NCBI RefSeq assembly: GCF_014203235.1
Contig: NZ_JACHIN010000013.1
Coordinates: forward strand, 1-64,000
DNA length: 64,000 nucleotides
Source of the DNA: Nonomuraea endophytica
GTDB taxonomy: Bacteria; Actinomycetota; Actinomycetes; Streptosporangiales; Streptosporangiaceae
Direction: 5' to 3'
The position numbers were made by a program, and so were the translations under genes. The notes below the pieces were generated by a model that was not told the origin of the DNA, did not search any database, and saw nothing but the letters and a program-made list of their open reading frames with translations. Shown one piece after another: positions 61,733 through 64,000 of this stretch; the first letter of the stretch is position 1; each line of letters starts with the position of its first letter.

Positions 61733-62022
61733 TTGGTGGCCGCAGTCAACGGCACGATGAGGCAAAACGATGCCTTCAGAGGAGATGGCCCCACGGAGAC
61801 CTCGCCGCTGGTAGGGCTCTTCGTCCCGGGCGAGGCGGTGGTCCTGCCGGCGGGGACCACCGCCGGGTGCCTGGCGGGGGAGACGCTCGGGTACGTGCTG
61901 GGGCGCCGGTTCGGCCCGTCGATCCGGCACAGCTGGGTGGGGCGGCGCATCGGTGCCCGGAAATGGGACAGGGCGGAGAACTTTCTACGCCGTCGGGGCG
62001 GTCCGCGTCGTGCGCGCCCGGC
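61733..62022 (+). pseudogene. DedA-family membrane protein fragment
   Basis: The plus-strand frame contains SPLVGLFVPGEAVVLPAGTT followed immediately by CLAGETLGYVLGRRFGPSIR and WDRAENFLRRRGG, the conserved parts of DedA/SNARE-associated membrane proteins. The 30-40 residues normally between the first two motifs are missing, as are the N-terminal helices and everything after RRGG. It runs into the end of the NB-ARC gene on the opposite strand. It is an internally deleted remnant. The rest of the 61550-61732 gap shows nothing supportable. Confidence 0.65.
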
Positions 62023-64000
62023 TCAGGCGGCGCCGCTGCGACCATCCCGTCTGAGCGAACGCGCCGGTAATTCCCCGGCCCACCGGCCGCCCCGCTTGCG
62101 CTCTGGGTGCTCGCCGAGCGCGATGTTGGCCTCGGCGAGGACGCGCGAGGCACGCTCCCGCACACGGTACGCGCCCAGTTCGTTGAGCCGGCTCAGGCTC
62201 GGAACCAGGAGGGCGACGGCGTCCCGCGCCCGCCCGGCCTGTAGATGGATCTCTCCTTCGAGGCAGGCGACCTCCGCTTCGCCGCTGGTGTCCCCGAGCC
62301 GGGCGAAGGTGCGGCGGCTCTCCTCGGCCAGCCGCATCGCCTCGGCGAACTGTCCCTGCTCCAGCGCGACGGCGCCGAGCAGCGCGAGCGGACGCGCCTT
62401 GCCGTAGCGGTCGCCGATGCCGGTGAGCTCCCTGGCCTCGTGGGCCCTGAGGGGCGCCGACCGCAGATCACCGACGCGCAGCGACGACCAGCCGAGCCGA
62501 TTGAGCGTCACCGCCTCCAGACGGGTCTCGCCCAGCTCGCGCGACTGCCGCAGCACTCTCTCCAGCGTGGCGCGCGCCTCGACCTTGCGCCGCAGGCCCA
62601 GCAGCGCGTCGGCGGTGGTGCCGAGCGCGAGGACCTCGGCGTGCGGGTCAGAGCGCCTTCTGGCCAGATGGTACGCGCGCTTCGCCAGCGTCAGCCCGTC
62701 ACTCGCCTTCAACTGCGTCACGTTCACGAAGGCCAGGACCGCGATGCTGTAAGGCAGCTCCGTGGCGGCCTCGAGCCGTTCGAAGCTGCTCACACACTTG
62801 ACGATCAGCCTGTGTGACTCGCTCACCCGGCCCTGCCTGAGCAGCAACAGGGCGCGGCAGTGCTCGGCCCGCCACCCGGTCCGCTCGTCGCCGTTGGCCC
62901 ACGCGGTGTCGCGGACCACGATGCACAACCGGATGAGCGTCGCCAGGTCGTCGCTGTGGCTGGCGAGCTGGGCGATGATCTCGGTGATGCGGGCGGCGCG
63001 CTCGTGCCAGCCGTACTGGCAGCAGCGGATGACCATCGCCCGGAGATGGTCGCGCTCGGCGGCGAGCCACCGCCAGGGACGCTCGTCGATGCGGGAGATG
63101 TCGTGCGCGGGGACCGGCGCCCCGAAACCGCTCTCCGGCGGGAGCTGGCCGACGGCCCGGGGCAGGTGCCCCGACGCCCGCTCCGCGAACGCCAGGATGG
63201 CGTCCGTGTAGCGGCGCAGTGCGGCGTCCGTGATCACCGGGTCGTCGTGCTCGGCGAGCCCGGCCGCGTAGAGGGAGGACAGGGGGTGCAGGCGGTAGGT
63301 CGGGTCGAGCATCGTGTTGAGGCCGACCGGTTCGAGCAGGTTGTGATCGATCAGCCGGTCGGCCAGCCGCTCGTCGTCGGGATCGGCCAGCGCGGCCAAG
63401 GTCAGGGGCGTGACCACGGTGTCGGACAGCAGCCCAAGTCGCCGGAAGGCGGCACGAGCCGGCGAATCCAGCGCGACGTAGCTGCGCTCCAGGCTGCGCC
63501 GCAGGTCGAGATCGCAGATCCTCAGCTCGTCGAGACGGCGGTGCCCGTCCTGCAGCCGGGCGGCGAAGGAGGCCAGGCGTGCCAGCGGCTGGGCAGCGAG
63601 CCTCGCTCCCGCGATCCGCAGCGCCAGCGGCAGGTATCCACAGGCGGCGGCGATCTCCTCGGCCGCCTGGGCCTCCTGCTGGACCCGCCTGCGCCCGGCC
63701 AGGACGGTCAGCAGGTCGAGCGACTCGCCTTTCGACAGGCAGACCAGGCGTTCCGACACGGTCCCGGCCAGCGCGGACAGCAGGCGGCGGCTGGTGACGA
63801 CCACGGCACAGGCCGGCGTGCCAGGAAGAAGCGGGCGTACCTGCTCGACGTCCTGTACATCGTCGAAGACGAGCAGGACCCGGCGGTCGGCCAGCCGGGA
63901 CCGGAAGAGCGCCGATCGCTGCTCCTGGCCCACCGGGATCACCGAGAGGCTCAGCCCCGTCGCCTCCAGCAGTTCGCCCAGCACCTCGGCGGGCGTGCGC
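62023..64000 (-). CDS. NB-ARC/TPR regulator (AfsR-like), start beyond the window
   Basis: At least 658 residues are visible; the frame runs off the right edge. The N-terminal visible part is the end of an NB-ARC ATPase: Walker B RVLLVFDDVQDVEQVRPLLP, the sensor strand VVVTSRRLL and GxP-type CGYLPLALRIAGARLA. Then come a winged-helix region (about 170-260) and TPR-like helical repeats from about 350 (ALLLLRQGRVSESHRLIVKC, LALGTTADALLGLRRKVEAR). The arrangement fits the C-terminal two thirds of an AfsR-type SARP-NB-ARC-TPR regulator, but the DNA-binding domain is not in view. Confidence 0.87.
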   Translation of the reverse strand, partial: RTPAEVLGELLEATGLSLSVIPVGQEQRSALFRSRLADRRVLLVFDDVQDVEQVRPLLPGTPACAVVVTSRRLLSALAGTVSERLVCLSKGESLDLLTVLAGRRRVQQEAQAAEEIAAACGYLPLALRIAGARLAAQPLARLASFAARLQDGHRRLDELRICDLDLRRSLERSYVALDSPARAAFRRLGLLSDTVVTPLTLAALADPDDERLADRLIDHNLLEPVGLNTMLDPTYRLHPLSSLYAAGLAEHDDPVITDAALRRYTDAILAFAERASGHLPRAVGQLPPESGFGAPVPAHDISRIDERPWRWLAAERDHLRAMVIRCCQYGWHERAARITEIIAQLASHSDDLATLIRLCIVVRDTAWANGDERTGWRAEHCRALLLLRQGRVSESHRLIVKCVSSFERLEAATELPYSIAVLAFVNVTQLKASDGLTLAKRAYHLARRRSDPHAEVLALGTTADALLGLRRKVEARATLERVLRQSRELGETRLEAVTLNRLGWSSLRVGDLRSAPLRAHEARELTGIGDRYGKARPLALLGAVALEQGQFAEAMRLAEESRRTFARLGDTSGEAEVACLEGEIHLQAGRARDAVALLVPSLSRLNELGAYRVRERASRVLAEANIALGEHPERKRGGRWAGELPARSLRRDGRSGAA

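Overview
The window is high-GC DNA with actinobacterial gene style: GTG starts, GGAGG ribosome binding sites, ATGA overlaps, SARP regulators, an F420/LLM-type oxidoreductase and a DUF1876 protein. A filamentous actinomycete of the Streptosporangiales (Nonomuraea or Actinomadura type) is a reasonable guess, but no rRNA or tRNA is present to place it.

Positions 1-12600 are a stress and redox neighbourhood. It holds an EF-hand protein, an operon of GCS2 carboxylate-amine ligase, haem-oxygenase-like protein and CDGSH Fe-S protein, then a hemerythrin-domain protein, an SDR, a haloacetate-dehalogenase-like hydrolase, a STAS protein, a TauE/SafE exporter, a secreted C39-like protease, a TetR regulator and an LLM oxidoreductase. 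Positions 12600-22900 hold a tripartite tricarboxylate transporter (TctCBA) divergent from a TctDE-like two-component system, followed by an orphan TAXI binding protein, a truncated PhyH-like gene and a carotenoid oxygenase.

Positions 23300-26620 look like a compact ribosomally synthesised, modified peptide (RiPP) locus: a small protein, a nine-cysteine protein reading in frame into a precursor with four [D/N]-Y-x-Q motifs in a Gly-rich core, a radical SAM/SPASM enzyme and a JmjC-type oxygenase. This is the best candidate for an undescribed system. Positions 26700-37700 hold a 1439-residue STAND NTPase with 14 WD40 repeats, a small gene of lower GC, and a decayed zone with resolvase, TPR and NucA/NucB DNase remnants around a few intact genes. 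Positions 37750-41900 encode a secreted beta-propeller protein and an APC permease.

Positions 42200-62000 are a type II polyketide cluster. The rightward core operon runs cupin cyclase, KS-alpha, KS-beta, ACP, aromatase, DUF1772, ketoreductase, two ABM monooxygenases and a dedicated acetyl-CoA carboxylase. A leftward arm has DUF1772, a PPOX protein, a P450 and an O-methyltransferase. Outlying genes are an FAD monooxygenase, a SARP activator, a POT-family transporter, a TcmI-like cyclase, a second methyltransferase and a glycosyltransferase. Tandem heptamers with an 11-bp period precede three operons 8 bp from plausible -10 boxes, so the SARP probably controls all three. The gene set (whiE-like core plus KR, TcmI, TcmJ and ABM) suggests a pentangular-type aromatic polyketide. 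The window ends inside an AfsR-like NB-ARC/TPR regulator next to a DedA fragment.
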